Source: Sclerotinia nivalis (Eukaryota; Ascomycota; Leotiomycetes; Helotiales; Sclerotiniaceae). Taken from it: a stretch of DNA of 64,000 nucleotides. Positions within the stretch are counted from its first letter, which is position 1; each line of letters starts with the position of its first letter. Both the position numbers and the translations under genes were made by a program. The stretch is from assembly GCA_029531795.1 (NCBI GenBank), contig JAPEIS010000002.1, positions 248,001-312,000 of the forward strand, given 5' to 3'. Positions 11,473 to 23,900 of this stretch are shown one piece after another. The notes under the pieces are model-generated. The model ran no database searches. It was not told the DNA's origin and worked only from the letters and a program-made list of their open reading frames with translations.

Positions 11473-11942
11473 TTAGCTCTCACCCGGCAATACCTTTTCA
11501 CTCAAAAGCGCTGCCGTAACCAATGCATCCTTCACAATCTGCTTGAGAGATACAGTATCGGGCCACAGCTCATCCGAGGGACTCTCCTTCTCCCAGTTAC
11601 CGAATTTATACTCAAAATGAATCTCAACAACGGCGCCTCAAAATTGACATTTTCTATGTCGCTTGGAATTGGCAATCCATTTTTGATCCGCTGTTTTTTG
11701 AGCTTCAGTAGACCTTGCCGCTTCGTGATCTCTAGGGCAAATTGCTTTGGGTCGTCTAGTGTGCAGGGGTCTTTGGTGCAGTCGAGACAAAGTCCAATGA
11801 CCTTGTTGGGGGAGGGAACTACCATGTTGATACAGTCCTCTCCAGTTTGCCCCGGGTTGATGCCACAGTGGTCCCAACGCTGTACTCCGGGGGTATCCAC
11901 ATAGTGGAGGCATACATATTGAAACGAGTTTAACTGACACAT
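11473..11942 (-). pseudogene. Small Met-Cys family protein with a one-base frameshift
   Basis: It starts ATG TGT (MCQLNSFQYVCLHY). Cys-pair features typical of small fungal proteins follow (LCLDCTKDPC) and then a Lys-rich helix to about residue 97 (SDIENVNFE). In the annotated frame the rest (136 aa total) turns into a Ser/Arg-rich tail. The other frame, entered at about 11650, instead continues plausibly as VVEIHFEYKFGNWEKE... and ends at a TAA at 11473. A single-base indel near 11650 explains both. It could be a real mutation or a sequencing error. Function is unknown. This type of Cys-patterned small protein is common in Sclerotiniaceae as I recall it. The upstream block at 12470-12830 is duplicated near 16550-16830. 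Confidence 0.5.
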
Positions 11943-13890
11943 GTTATTGTTCTATTTGCGGCTTGGGTAAAGGGTTGTAGGATGTGGTTGGAGGTTGAGA
12001 TTGAGGTTGGGGTTGGGGTTGGGGTTGGGGCTGTTGTTGTAATGATGAAGGATGAAGAGCGATGACCAGGTTAAATAGCTTAAGTGTAGGAAGAGGAGGT
12101 GGTGCCATTCCGACTTAGCGGTGATGAGGTGAATCGCCATGGTGTGACACTTAGGAAACGTGCGTCGATAAAGGTGAACAAGGTGAGTCAATACGTTATT
12201 ATTAAATTACTTGAAGTGCTAGTAGGTCATAATAATCTGAGGGGCAGAGCTTGAAGGCATTGTTAAACTCACATCGGTCGATGATCACATTACTGCGGCG
12301 TGGTAATTTCCTATGATCGCCCTGTTCCAGAAGAGTGAATCGAAGGAGGCTAATGGGCTTGTACCTTGATGAAGCCGCTCTGAGGCCATTCTGAGGCCAT
12401 TCTGGGTAATTGTTTGAGTATTAAGCTGCCGTTAAGTTCAAATGGATCGAGGCGGAAGTAATGCATACAGACGTTTGAATGAAGTGAATTGCTATTCTCG
12501 TTCTATTCAGGAATGACTTGTGAAATGAAGATCATGGTCAGATTAACACTTTGGCAGCAGCGAGTTCTTTGAGGCAACAAGCTTTCGATAAAGAAGTTAG
12601 TATGAGAATTAATGGGTTGATATGAGTGATACATGGAGCTACCTTGCGAAGGTGAATTAGGGGGGCAAAATAAGCGAAGTGATGTCTGTAACACGTAATA
12701 TTGAGACTTTCAACTAAAAGCTGTATAGAATTTACGATTATGCTTTGCCGGTGGCCACGTAAGCCTGTGTGTCTAAATACAACCATAAATGTACATTTGC
12801 ATGCGCAGTACAATATCACACACGTCGAATATGCCTGATAATATAGCTATAAAATAGTGCAGCTTATAACAACTCAATCCAAATCAATGGACAAATCCTC
12901 GAATCTCAAATAATCTACACTATAAACGTTTTCAACTTCATAGGATTATTTCCTTTTCTACCTATCCACAGATCCCCACAGCTCAATACCATAGTCCAAC
13001 ACAGTATCTAAAATCCCAATTCCCTTTTCCAAACCTATCCCCAAACCTCTGACACCATAGTCCACAAAATAACACTTTTCAACAAGATCCCCACACAAAT
13101 TAATATACACCTCACAAGACCTTCAACCTAATTAGATACTTTGTCCCAGCTGAAGCGGCCCCTATTTAGCCTCGGTAAATTTTCTGCTCCGTTCGTGTCG
13201 CCAATTTCTGATCCCAAAAAAAAATTCACCATCACAGTAACTGGGCCGCCAATGATTCGTCGCGGCCAATATTGACCACTCCGGCCACAAGTTTTTTCAT
13301 AGTGCCAATATTTGCCACCACTGCATTTTCATAAGTGACTTCACTTCTTTCTCTCATATCCCGTCGCGACGCGGGAAAATTAACATAACGTAGAGTTGGC
13401 CTCTCCATTGACTTCAAATACATCTTTCAAATCTCTCGACGATCCGCTACGAGAAGATAGTAGTACCAATCAGATTCATTTCATCAATATTCTTTTTAAA
13501 ACTATCATTTCTTCCGGTACCATTATCGAAGAAAGTATTCCTACCTTTAGTTTTCCCCTTGATCTACTGCTTCACCCGTGTCACTAAAAGGTGATATTTG
13601 TCAAACTACGTAACCATGGTCGTTCTCCCCGATCCTACAAGGTAATTATCATCCCTCGTTCTCATCTGTAACCTCTGGGATTTATATCAAATAGCTAATA
13701 CGCCTGAAGCAACCAGTGGCCATTTTTCGGGCACGTATATTTACGACAAGATAGTCTAGACCCTATTTCAAATTCACGACAGCGACATCAACCACGCGAC
13801 GAAACTCTTCGACTCTGGAACTATTATCTACCCCTCGAAACCCAAAAAGATCAATTTAAATTCGTGCTATTTCTTCAACGTTTAATAACC
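11943..13890. other. Intergenic; simple repeat and part of a duplicated block
   Basis: A TTGGGG-type minisatellite lies at about 12004-12030. The 12470-12830 block resembles 16550-16830 (see findings). From 12840 to 13890 I see only promoter-like CT/AT-rich sequence leading to the gene at 13891. Confidence 0.5.
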
Positions 13891-14670
13891 ATGGTAGAAG
13901 ACAATTATCGACATCGACATCTTCATCGCCAGTCCGGCCACAAATGGAAAGTCAGTGCTCCAATTGAAGATTGGTATCATCAGAGTATCCGAGATTTATC
14001 AGGATTGGGCGTGGATGAGAATTTGATGAGTGGAGAGTGGAGGAAAGTGGTTCAGAGGGGGAATAGGGAGGAAGCGAGACGGGAGAGGAGGGAGGCGGAG
14101 AAAATACATTTGGAGAGAAGCGAGAGGGAAAGAGAAAGGGAAAACAGGAATGGAAGGGAATATATACGGCGTGGGTATCATGATGGGGATGGTGGGAGAA
14201 GTAAGAAAAAGGGGTATAGAGATTATGAATGTTCCGAAGACGATACATACATTAAGCATCCCGCACCCCAAAAGGACAAATCCTCAGCCGCCAAAGAAAA
14301 AGACGCTCCCAAAGGAACACCCAAATGGGTAATCTGCACCCGCAACTCCAAACACTGTCCCCGCACGCACGAAATGGTAAAATGTAACGGACGTTGCGGT
14401 CTCACATCATGCGTTGATAAAGCACATCGCTGTCATAAAATCTATATCGATTACGAGTGTTCAGATCCCGAATGTGCGAAATGTCAAAAGTTAAAGGAGA
14501 AACAGGAAGAAAGGGAAAGAAAAGTTGCGAATCCGAAGTTTGAGGAGAAGTGGGTGGATTGTCCTTGTGAGGATCCGTGGTGTAGGAGGAAGGTTTTGGA
14601 GATTAAGGAGATTGAGGTGCCGAAGAAAAAACTTTTTGTTACGAAGGTTTGCATGATGAGGTTGGGGTGA
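13891..14670 (+). CDS. Hypothetical Arg/Glu-rich, Cys-rich protein (259 aa)
   Basis: The ATG at 13891 sits in ACCATGG, a good initiation context; the frame is also open upstream but only from non-ATG codons. Residues about 50-110 form a highly charged Arg/Glu helix (ERERERENRN). Residues about 150-235 hold some fifteen Cys and several His in pairs (CTRNSKHC, CNGRCGLTSC, CSDPECAKC, CPCEDPWC), a pattern that suggests zinc binding. There is no signal peptide or membrane segment. I do not recognise the family. A 3' intron cannot be excluded, because GTTTGC near 14647 could act as a donor shortly before the stop. AT-rich repeat sequence begins just downstream. Confidence 0.6.
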   Translation: MVEDNYRHRHLHRQSGHKWKVSAPIEDWYHQSIRDLSGLGVDENLMSGEWRKVVQRGNREEARRERREAEKIHLERSERERERENRNGREYIRRGYHDGDGGRSKKKGYRDYECSEDDTYIKHPAPQKDKSSAAKEKDAPKGTPKWVICTRNSKHCPRTHEMVKCNGRCGLTSCVDKAHRCHKIYIDYECSDPECAKCQKLKEKQEERERKVANPKFEEKWVDCPCEDPWCRRKVLEIKEIEVPKKKLFVTKVCMMRLG

Positions 14671-14904
14671 GAATGGTTTCATTTGTAAATCTTCTTTAAT
14701 GAAATATTTATAAACAGTAACCTTTATAAGATTCATAGTTATAAATAACGGCAAATTACTTTCATACCTCTCAAATTGATTCTATTTTACTTTTATACCC
14801 CTTAGATTCTATAATAGATCTGTAATATATTCTATCCTCAAATGATATATTTTTATTTTTTATATAAATCCTAAATTTATCGTAAAAGGTAGAATCTATA
14901 ATTC
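14671..14904. other. AT-rich flank of a solo LTR
   Basis: Strongly AT-rich, many stops, no gene. It resembles RIP-affected DNA. Confidence 0.5.
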
Positions 14905-15081
14905 TATCACGGGGCTAGCGAGCGGCCCCCCCCCCCAAGTAGGCGAGAGGCTAGGCCCAATCAGGCCTAGCTCCAGTACATTCTGTATTTATATCTGTTC
15001 TCTGTTCCTAGAATCGTAACTCTTCGAGCTACGTCTTATTAATAAAGTTGTACCTGCTATTCTGCCTGCTGCCCCGTGACA
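14905..15081 (+). repeat. Solo LTR (copy D, 177 bp), related to the gypsy LTRs
   Basis: Termini are TATCACGGGG...CCCCGTGACA. The segment with CGAGCTACGTCTTATT...CTGCTGCC is the reverse complement of the start of the other LTRs, so this copy lies in the opposite orientation. The middle differs: a perfect 8-bp stem at 14950-14957/14964-14971 (GCTAGGCC) and a C12 run near 14926. A second stem at 15015-15022/15026-15033 corresponds to the conserved hairpin of the other copies and has one mismatch. Flanks AATTC and ATACC show no target duplication. Confidence 0.7.
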
Positions 15082-16307
15082 ATACCTTGAATTAGACCAT
15101 CGTCACATATAGTCAAGAGTACTCCCGTACCCTTCTTCCCTTCTACGTAGAATATCATATTATCAACCTAGTACCTATCCAGCACCGTGATAATAGCTCT
15201 AATCTCTGCAGTATAAGAATAATTTATTTCACTTTTAATAATATAAATGTAATTTGTCGTTTAACAAAATATCATACTTTATAACCCCCATTCAGTAATC
15301 CCCCCCTCCTATTATATAATAAAATCAATTAAGTGTGATATTACTAATAGGATCAAAAATACTTTACACTTTCAATACCATCAAGTTGAACCACCAAAAC
15401 CTTTTATATTGAATCTACTTTTCTCACTACTACTATCACAGGACCTCCAAGCCGAAGTGATAATTCTTCTTGGTGAAATCAATGATACTCCCATCTAACT
15501 TATCAAGATAGTTAAGTATATCAATGGTTGAATGTATGTTTATAAGGAGTTGATACGAAAGAGAGGTCAGAATTAAAAAGTGCCCTACTTAGATTGTAGG
15601 TGATGTATGAGGATGTATAGTATATTGAATCTGTAAACTTCAGACTTCCCCAGCACCCAAAGTATCAGCCCAAAGCCGGAAACCGCCCCAAACTTATGCT
15701 ATTTTCATGATGATTCCTGTTGGAACGTCATGTGACCAACCTCACAAAGGGAGCCGTACCACTAGCGAGTTCCCCTTTAAGATAAATAGTCCGCTCTTCT
15801 TATAATGTAACAATCAAGAGTGAATAATACACAATACTATAATAGTACTATACGAATAGTATCACCAAAGTGATACCAACAGTCCCCATCTTCCATTCAC
15901 AAATCTTCAACAATCCCTTGAAGTCGACTCTTGTAAGTTTTGAAATCTATATCATGCTATTAGTCGGTTCTCTTAGAATATGGGATTAAGATATACCATA
16001 CTGAACTTGATTTCCACAACCACTCTCCCCCGATTCAGCTCGCTCCAACTAAAACCCCCTTTCCGACTTCCTTATCATCAATGCCGGTCAAAATCACACT
16101 GATATCTCTTAATCTCTGATGCTCATTGCAGGCCGACATCGCTATTTCGTTTAGGAATTTGGCTTCCAGATAGACTAGCGCTTCGAATCGTCGATGTCGG
16201 TTTCGTTGATTCTAGGGTTAAAATATTCCGAAACAAGTTTATCCAGGATGATATACTCGCATATCGATGTGGTTGACTGCATTGTGATGTTTTAAAAGTA
16301 AATGTGC
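15082..16307. other. Intergenic; possible decayed retroelement RNase H
   Basis: The minus strand at about 15230-15085 has a short stretch YTAEIRAIITVLDRY that recalls the AEL-x-AI segment of retroelement RNase H. The match is weak. No gene is visible in the rest. Confidence 0.25.
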
Positions 16308-16618
16308 TCAGCGAATAATCATTTCCTTAACTATCTCTACCGGATCAGATTTTGTCTCGATCTTGTCTTGACAACTAGGGCACAAGGTATCCAGTTGTTT
16401 ACTGGATTTTAATCTCATTGTAAAGCATTCCTCTCCATCTTTTGTTGGGCAAGAAACAAGGAAGAGCGACGATGAGGTTGAGGAGTTCATGTGAAGCAAA
16501 AGAGATTGTTGCGTTCTGAAAATGCAATGACATGTTGCATTAGTAACGTCGTTTGACTCATGTATGAGCTGGGAAATCACAGTGAATTGGGTAAAGTGGT
16601 GTCAGAGGCCATGATCAT
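16308..16618 (-). CDS. Small Cys-containing hypothetical protein, two exons
   Basis: The second exon (16515-16308) encodes MNSSTSSSLFLVSCPTKDG and, further on, LCPSCQDK, with a CP...C...CxxC arrangement. An intron is supported by branch site TTACTAAT and acceptor CATTTTCAG ending at 16516; a GTGATT donor at 16580 gives a 65-bp intron. Splicing keeps frame with an upstream exon starting ATGATCATGGCC (16618 or 16612), giving about 82 residues. A further 5' exon is possible, because TTTTCAG precedes the ATG. It is probably related to the 11473-11942 gene, since their upstream sequences are similar. Function unknown. Confidence 0.4.
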
Positions 16619-18702
16619 CTGAAAACTAGGTCGTCATAAATGTATTGTAATTAGATACTGTGGCGAAATGATTTCCTATTATTAATCTTTTCGAATGATC
16701 ATCTAAAACTATTGATCCGAAATAAATAGGTCGATATGTGTAATATATCGAGCTACTTGATGAAAGTGGAATAGGGGGTGAGGAGACTGAAGCGATGCCT
16801 GTAACACGTGACATAGTATACAAGAAAGGGAAACGTGATAGAGGATATTTGATAATGGAAACTGTAATATGTTTATGATGAAATTGATTATCAGTGGTGA
16901 CAGCGATGACACTTCATGGAATATCAACGACATACCAAAAAGCAAAAGAGAAAGAGAACGTTTAGGAGACCGAAAGTGACTGGTTATGCTTCTTGTATCA
17001 ACAGCCCGGTCTCCCCTAATCCTAGTAACAAATCCAAACGCTCTGCTATGACTTATCTTTTATACTGAGGGTATGAATAATCTGCGGTTGTAAGGTTCGA
17101 GACTGAAATAGCAGTATTTGGTTTCTGAGCTGCACCAATTTAGCACGCTATGGAGATAAAAAAAAAACTATAAAAAAAAATCCCCAACTTTCTCTCTTAA
17201 GATCCCATTGCGCCGAAAGACGCGGAGATAAAACTGACAGCAATGTATAAAAAATATTAGATTAATTCCCGGCTCACTTTCCGTAGCTTATTTTACAATT
17301 CCCGGGGAAGAAACGGGAAGGTAGAGTGTTCACTTAAAGTTATATAAGAACGACAACAGGCAAGTATAAAACAACAGTGAGAGTTATGGAAGAGACGACA
17401 TCAAATGTCTATAGTGAGAGAATGAACCGAGTAACTTTGATGGTAATAATGAGAACCAAGCTCAACCAATCATAGGAAAATCATATGAGAACAAATGTAG
17501 ACCGAAAATTAGAGAGACGGAAAAGCTACTTTACGCCGTCTTTGAATCTTTATTGAGATCGTTATTGGGCTTCATACCCAACTTCGAGGCCTTTATAGCT
17601 GAAGACATTTCGTTAAAAAAAAAAGGAATAAGAGGGTAAGACAAAAAAACTACCAACCCGCTAGTTGAGAGTCGAGGACCTGTATAAAAGAATGTGATAT
17701 CCATATCGACTCCACTCTCCAGGGTCTATTAGTACCAAATCATCAAAAAGGCTCCAGGATTACAAGTCGGGATGGAGTATTTATCATACATGGTGTATGA
17801 CTAGATCAGCGGTCGGTGTCATATGGCGTAGTTTTTGACTTTATATTACTAGGTGCAGGTGCAGGAAGTGGATGGATATAAACTACTCAACCTAGGTGAC
17901 AAGATCATTTATGCTGATATTACAAAAGCTTTTGCGTGATGGGGTTAAGGAAAACCTGCAGAACGGCAATTGGAAAAGTACTTAACGATGAGAATTGCAT
18001 GGTAATAATGTCGATTAGTACGAAAAGAGAGGTGAATATGTCTTTTTGAAGGTCTATGCAACAAACTATAGAGAAAGAGAGACGTATTTATAGCGGGATA
18101 GATTGGACGGAAGGTGGTGATCTCGACCTTTCAAAAAAAAAATTACTTTCTGTTCTCTTCGTGGTTGGACCTCAAAGACAGATGAAAGTTGCATTTACAG
18201 TTATTCAATTGAGCTAATGTGTCGGCATGGAAAGAAGACATTCTGTGTATATTGTGGGTTAGCATGGAGTTCGAGGACTTAAGTCGAAGTAAGAAAATAG
18301 GGATGAGTATATTAAATGTAGGACTCCTCGAATTTCTTTTCTGCCTTGAAGAAAGTGTAAAAATAGAATACACCAATGAATCATTAAAAAATTCTACCAG
18401 CCCTACTAGTTCTCCGAGACAAATTTCACTCTCACTTCCATTCCCATTCCCATTCCCATTCCCATTCCCATTCCCATTCCCATTCCCTCTACTATCTTCT
18501 CTCTTTCCCTTCTTTCCCTTCTTATTTCCTTCATTAACAGCCTTATCCTAATATATCCCAAATATCCTTTATCCTTATTTCACCCATTAACCCTCTTATC
18601 CCCTCAATCCCCTAATCCCCCTCCCTCTTATTTCCATACTTCAAGTTGTCAGTATATAAGCGCAGAAAGGGCATTTGCCACTTACCACGACAAAAGCCAA
18701 GA
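16619..18702. other. Intergenic; duplicated block and CCATTC repeat
   Basis: 16619-16830 is similar to 12500-12760. A hexanucleotide repeat (CCATTC, about 8 copies) lies at about 18437-18487. No gene is supported; the open frame over the repeat lacks an ATG. Confidence 0.5.
18437..18487. repeat. CCATTC hexanucleotide microsatellite
   Basis: About eight uninterrupted copies. Confidence 0.9.
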
Positions 18703-20957
18703 TCAAACATTCGAGCCACCTCTTTGAGATCGATTAGCCCATGGCCGCCAGCAGAATCTTCTCAATGTGTATAAAACATAAATCCAATCCGAAGGCTTCT
18801 CAATCCCCCCTGGCAATCCCGAATATTTCTCTAGCTCCCGCGCTCTATTCAACCATATTATATCTTCATCCTTCTTCATCGCCTGCAATGTATTTTTAAT
18901 AAATTTATAATATGTTTTCCGGAACGCATACACAATTCGATCGATATTAAGAACTATAAAGGAAGTCGCTGCGACCAATAAATTGGCAGCGAGAAGAAGA
19001 TTCCGATAATCGAAGGTGGGGTTGGTACTCCATATTGACTGCAATATGTGAGCTGAGAAGAAATAGTTGAGGAATGGTTCAGATTTATCATACCATACAA
19101 AATGATAGAGATAGAAAGAAAATATTGATGTATACTAGAAACTTAATATTTTGGTTGAATTGTATAGAAGAATTCCTGGTTTCCACCAGCAAACTCGCGC
19201 CAATAAACTACAGCGGAAAGAACAGTTAGCATCATACGGCTCTTCATAAGGTAAAAGTAAAGCTTTTTATTGGTATTCGAGAAACTCACTCCGTCTCTGA
19301 GATAAATTGCCTCCTCCTGTTTGGCCTTTAGTTTGGAGGCTATGTCTTCAATTTTTTGGAGTTCGCTGCATAACATAGCACGTAATCGCTTGATTCCTCT
19401 GGATTCCTCCTCCGTCGGGGTTTCGTTCGTTTCTTGTCCAATTAGTTGTTTCACTTGTAGTATATTATGCGATATATTCGTACGTAACTCCTTCAGTGTC
19501 GAGATTGCCCAAAAATATTTTTTGGATCGCGAAAGAAGTTCATCGTCGAAAAGTAACTTATCATGGTAATCCGGGTCTAAGAATGCGAGCTTGTCATCAA
19601 TAGATTGGTCGAAGTATTCAAGTATCTCCTTCCAGCGATTTGCTACTTTGGACACCGCGGAGTAAGCATGATAGAATACGCAGAAGAGCATATTTTTGGA
19701 AGCAATGGTTAAATTCTGAATGCTATCATGTGAGTTGAATGTAGCGGGATTCATTTCTAACAAGGTCCAATATTGAATATTAGATATCGATCGACATGCC
19801 GGAGAACGGATGGCTTGTAACTTTATTTCAAATAATTATTAGTGCCCTAATAACACAATAGGGTAGTAAATCTATTCCCTTACATGATATTGACTCTCAA
19901 GCAGCTTTCTTTTTTTCACTACCGGTGTAGAACTGATGGAACATTCATTCCCTTCGGTATGTAGCATGCCATTCTTCCAAAATCCCCAAGGAATAGCTTG
20001 AGCCTTATTGGTGGGTATCGTAACGATTTGATAAAAGCAAAGTTCTAAAGAATAACCATGTCCAAATCCGAAGCCGGGTTTTGGTAGGCATTGCTTTGAC
20101 GGAAGACAAGGGACGTCTAGGTCATGTACTAAACATCGAGACCGGGTTTCCGGAGCATAGATTGAGCTTAGAGAAGAGGTTAGTTAGTACCAAAAATTTG
20201 TTCGTGGAACGCTGGAAACGGAATGGAGTTCACATACATCATTCTTCGCCAGGGACCAGACCATATATTAGGTGACGGAGCGCTACCCCCAGAGGTACTA
20301 GCGACTTGACTTTGCTTATCATAATTGATCGGATGTGGTGCGATATTTCCAGATCCTGTTACCTTCGCAACATCTGGTCCGACTGTATAAACCTTGGTGG
20401 TCTCGTCGTCAAAGACGTCTACGATTCTCGTTTTACCTCCTTTGAACCATTTAGGAATTTCTATCTCTTCTTTATGTACTTCCTCCAGCATTTTCAGCGC
20501 TGCCTCTCTGAATGATTCTATTAGCAGACTCTCTAAAACATATAACTGTTCGTTAAATATATTCATCGCTTAGAAATATTTGAACTTACGAACTTAATGA
20601 TAGAAGTGAACGTTTTGAGAAAGTCAACTTGAAGCGACCGTCCTCAGGAATGTTCCAAGCATTTCCTACTGACAAGCTCCATTTTTCCTGTTCGTCGATG
20701 GTTCCAGTCCTTCTAGGCAACTCTTCAAGCACTCCATCATTGCTCCTACATGTTACTTCGTCGTTTTCGTATATACTCATAATTTTTGTACTAACAAAAG
20801 AGTTCATAGGGATCGGGACAAGAGAAACTTGCTTGGGAGTACTTTTTATTGCAATCTTCTTGTCGGGTAGACTTGGAGATTGGTTCGGGGTTACACCAAG
20901 GCGTTCGTGTCGAATCGCTTTGAGCTCCTCCAGAATTCCCTCTAGCAGAGAGTTCAT
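18703..20957 (-). CDS. CorA-like Mg2+-transporter-family membrane protein, six exons
   Basis: I assembled six exons on the minus strand: 20957-20590, about 20528-20238, 20166-19884, 19820-19290, 19207-19094 and 19038-18703, giving 640 aa. Donors are GTAAGT, GTATGT, GTAAGG, GTGAGT and GTATGA, and all phases agree. The C-terminus shows the layout of fungal CorA-like proteins as I know them: a long helical stretch (RSKKYFWAI, then SKLKAKQEEAIYLRDG). TM1 is at about 515-533, split by the last intron. A short loop SIWSTNPTFDYRN follows and TM2 is at about 543-561. The canonical GMN loop of true CorA channels is absent, so ion transport is unproven. The acceptor of intron 1 and the start codon (20957, 20996 or 21068) are uncertain. 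Confidence 0.7.
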
Positions 20958-23900
20958 CTTGGAATGATCGCAGTTAACACTTGAGCTTACCGCCATCCCG
21001 TAACCAAAGCACAAGCATAAACGAGTATGTAAAGTTTCAAGACCGAGGTGAACAAGTGAACTTATCATTCAAAAGAGCGTTCTTGACAATTATTCTTTAT
21101 ATTGTTCTCAGAGTTCTGTATGCGTCACACAATGCAGTGCTCGACTCTCGAATCATATGTATGCGCTAGTCTTCCTGTCACAACTTCTTGTGAGTCATGT
21201 TGTAGGACGCTGCTATCGTGTGAGTCTGGTTATTCACTATCTTGATAGGATGAACAATTATAAGTTGCGGTGGTCATATAAAATCTGTGCCTCGCCTCAC
21301 TGCGAAGCAAACACGTGTTTACCATGTGATATCCCTGCGCCAAACGACTCCATGATATCACAGAAAAGTTTTAACATCAAAGTGATAACCTTGCATCACA
21401 CCGAAACAAAAACATCCCACCATACGTATCGCCAAGTACCAAATCCGAATTCCGGAGGTATTTCTCAAATCACGCGGTTATGGAGAATTTTAGATGTATC
21501 GAGATACATAATTTCCAAATATCTGACTTTGAGATCAATTGATTGGTTTTAAGTAATATTTCTCCCCCCCCCCCTCCTAAAACCCCCGCCTCTTGCTTTT
21601 CAAGTGTGTGGCTTTGAAATCTATTCTTATAGCCCATCATTTTTAATATTTCAAGGTCCATAATTTCGCTAACACACTGTAGCATATATTGTGAAAGAGG
21701 TAGGTCGAGATACATGCATCCCGATAGCACGCTGCGAGGGGGAATAGGATACGAATTGATCAAACTATATTATATAAATTTCGAATAATAGAATTAATGG
21801 AATTAACAATAAGTTGGAATTGTATATAGTAGATATACAAAAAGATTAATGAAAACGATTGATTATTTTCGAAAGGAAAGTAAAGCCTTTTTTTTTTTTT
21901 TAATTACAAAGGATTATATAATCTAATGTCTATGAACTAACTACGTATATGGCCCTAGTAATCCAACTTTCTCACAATATATATCATAGCAAGAAGCTGG
22001 AGTCACTTCTGGTTTGTATATTTTGGAGGGAGAGAAAGATATAATGTGTAGCAAGGAAATCATCTTGTATAGTACAGTAATGTCAAGGAGTATTATCTAA
22101 TCAGGTAAGAATGTAAAGAGTATAGTGTACGGCAAAGTCTTGAAAATGCGGAATGGCAGAAAGAGACTGATGGGAGTGGATGTTCTTGTCATCAAGTCAC
22201 TCGGTGTATAAAATCATAAAATTGTCAAACAGAATAAGAATATGAAAAATAGTATTAAAGCTTCAAGACTATACAATTAAAAATTAGGAATAAGAATTTA
22301 TAAATATATAATTGCCAAGCTATAATTGCAAAACATTGATATTTTATTCAGGATTAGAGATTGTAATATTTTCATTCCATAACAGAAAATAAATAAAAAG
22401 TATTATTTGTTGTATAAGTCTTAAATATTTAATCAGTAGTGAGCTGGAGCTCTTCAACGAAACCAAAAATGATAGAATATCAAAGGAAAAATAAGTCAAG
22501 ATGAGAGGTGATGGCCAAGTAGGTAGTGAGCAAGTGGAAGTCTAGAACTCTGTATCTAGAACTCGACTCCCAATTCACATTCATCCATAAACATACTACT
22601 CGTCAACAGCATTTCTCCATTCCTATCCAAAACATCATTTATCAATGATTGCGTGAAAGAAACCCATTCATATATCCACTCCACAATAGCCATCACCCAA
22701 CAATAGAAAGAATAAGACTCCACCTCATAACTAACGACTTGAAGATTTGCCCCAAAGCAACCAATCATTCTACTTCTTACATTAAAACACGACAAAACAC
22801 ATGATTTACCGCTGCACTGCGCAATGAAATCCTGAGTCTGCCTTGCCTCGAACTTGCTTCAGCTCTACCGGGATTTAGTTGTTTTAAAGAAGTGGATACC
22901 GGCATGGGACTGAGGTGGATGGATTGAATGAGTTGAACTGAATAAAAAACCAAGGGAGGGCAAAGCTCGAGAAGAAATTTCTTGAAGCTTTGCACGCTTC
23001 GTGTACCTATGGTCGGTGCTAACAAAACACAACACGACACCACATAAGACCCGGATCTATTTACGAAAGGAAATCCTCAATGCCTGTCGGGAAGGGATGG
23101 ATGTGTGATGGAATGTATCGGTATTGTTTGTCTACGGGGTATAGAGTCTTACGTATCCTAAAAAATAGGATGAGTTTGAGGCTAGACCACTGTATCGGCA
23201 TTACTTCATATAGTACTACTATAGATACTAAGTGCCATGGGAATATATTATAAATGAACTGACTGATAATAGCAAGACATCGAAAGACTCGACTCGAAGC
23301 AACTTTAAGCAAGTATCGGGAGACACCCTAGGAACTTCTCCATAGAGATGGAGATATATCTCAATTGAGCGGGTCGTGGAAAATTTTGTGGGGAATTCGA
23401 AGTCTGGAAAGGATACATGGGTTAAAACCCAGTTTAAGGGGTTGAGCAGTAAAACGATGTGCTTGATGGAGACCTCATAGGGCTCTTCCTCATTAACTTC
23501 AGACGAGATTTCGTTTGGTGTTGTTTGATGTGAAACATGTAATGGGGGGAAGCATCAGGAAGGAAATAAAAGTGTACTAACAGTATCAAGAACGATAAAG
23601 TAGATAGAGATGATTTGTTTGAATAACTCATCCCAATAATCCTCCAGTCTATAATCAGGATTTTAGACCTCTACAACTCTATAGGGTTGACTGAAATCCC
23701 AGATTGATATGCAGACTCTGAGATGGTGATTATGGAGAGTGGGAAATATTTGCCAAATAAGCTTTAATGAATAATGAAGATCGAAATTTAATGTCTGGGA
23801 TTTGTGTTGATGTACTGTATGGTATGTACAGAGTTTACCTTGACTATAAATTCATACTATAGTCCGAATATTAGTACTATTCATAAGGACCATAATGAAC

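Noticed and set aside
12004..12030. TTGGGG repeats, telomere-like
   Set aside because: Only four or so units inside the window, non-fungal telomere type; simple minisatellite.
17040..17130. GGTTCGAG motif resembling a tRNA T-arm
   Set aside because: No matching acceptor, D or anticodon stems around it.
18219..18551. 110-codon frame with Pro/Phe repeat
   Set aside because: Non-ATG start and made mostly by the CCATTC microsatellite.
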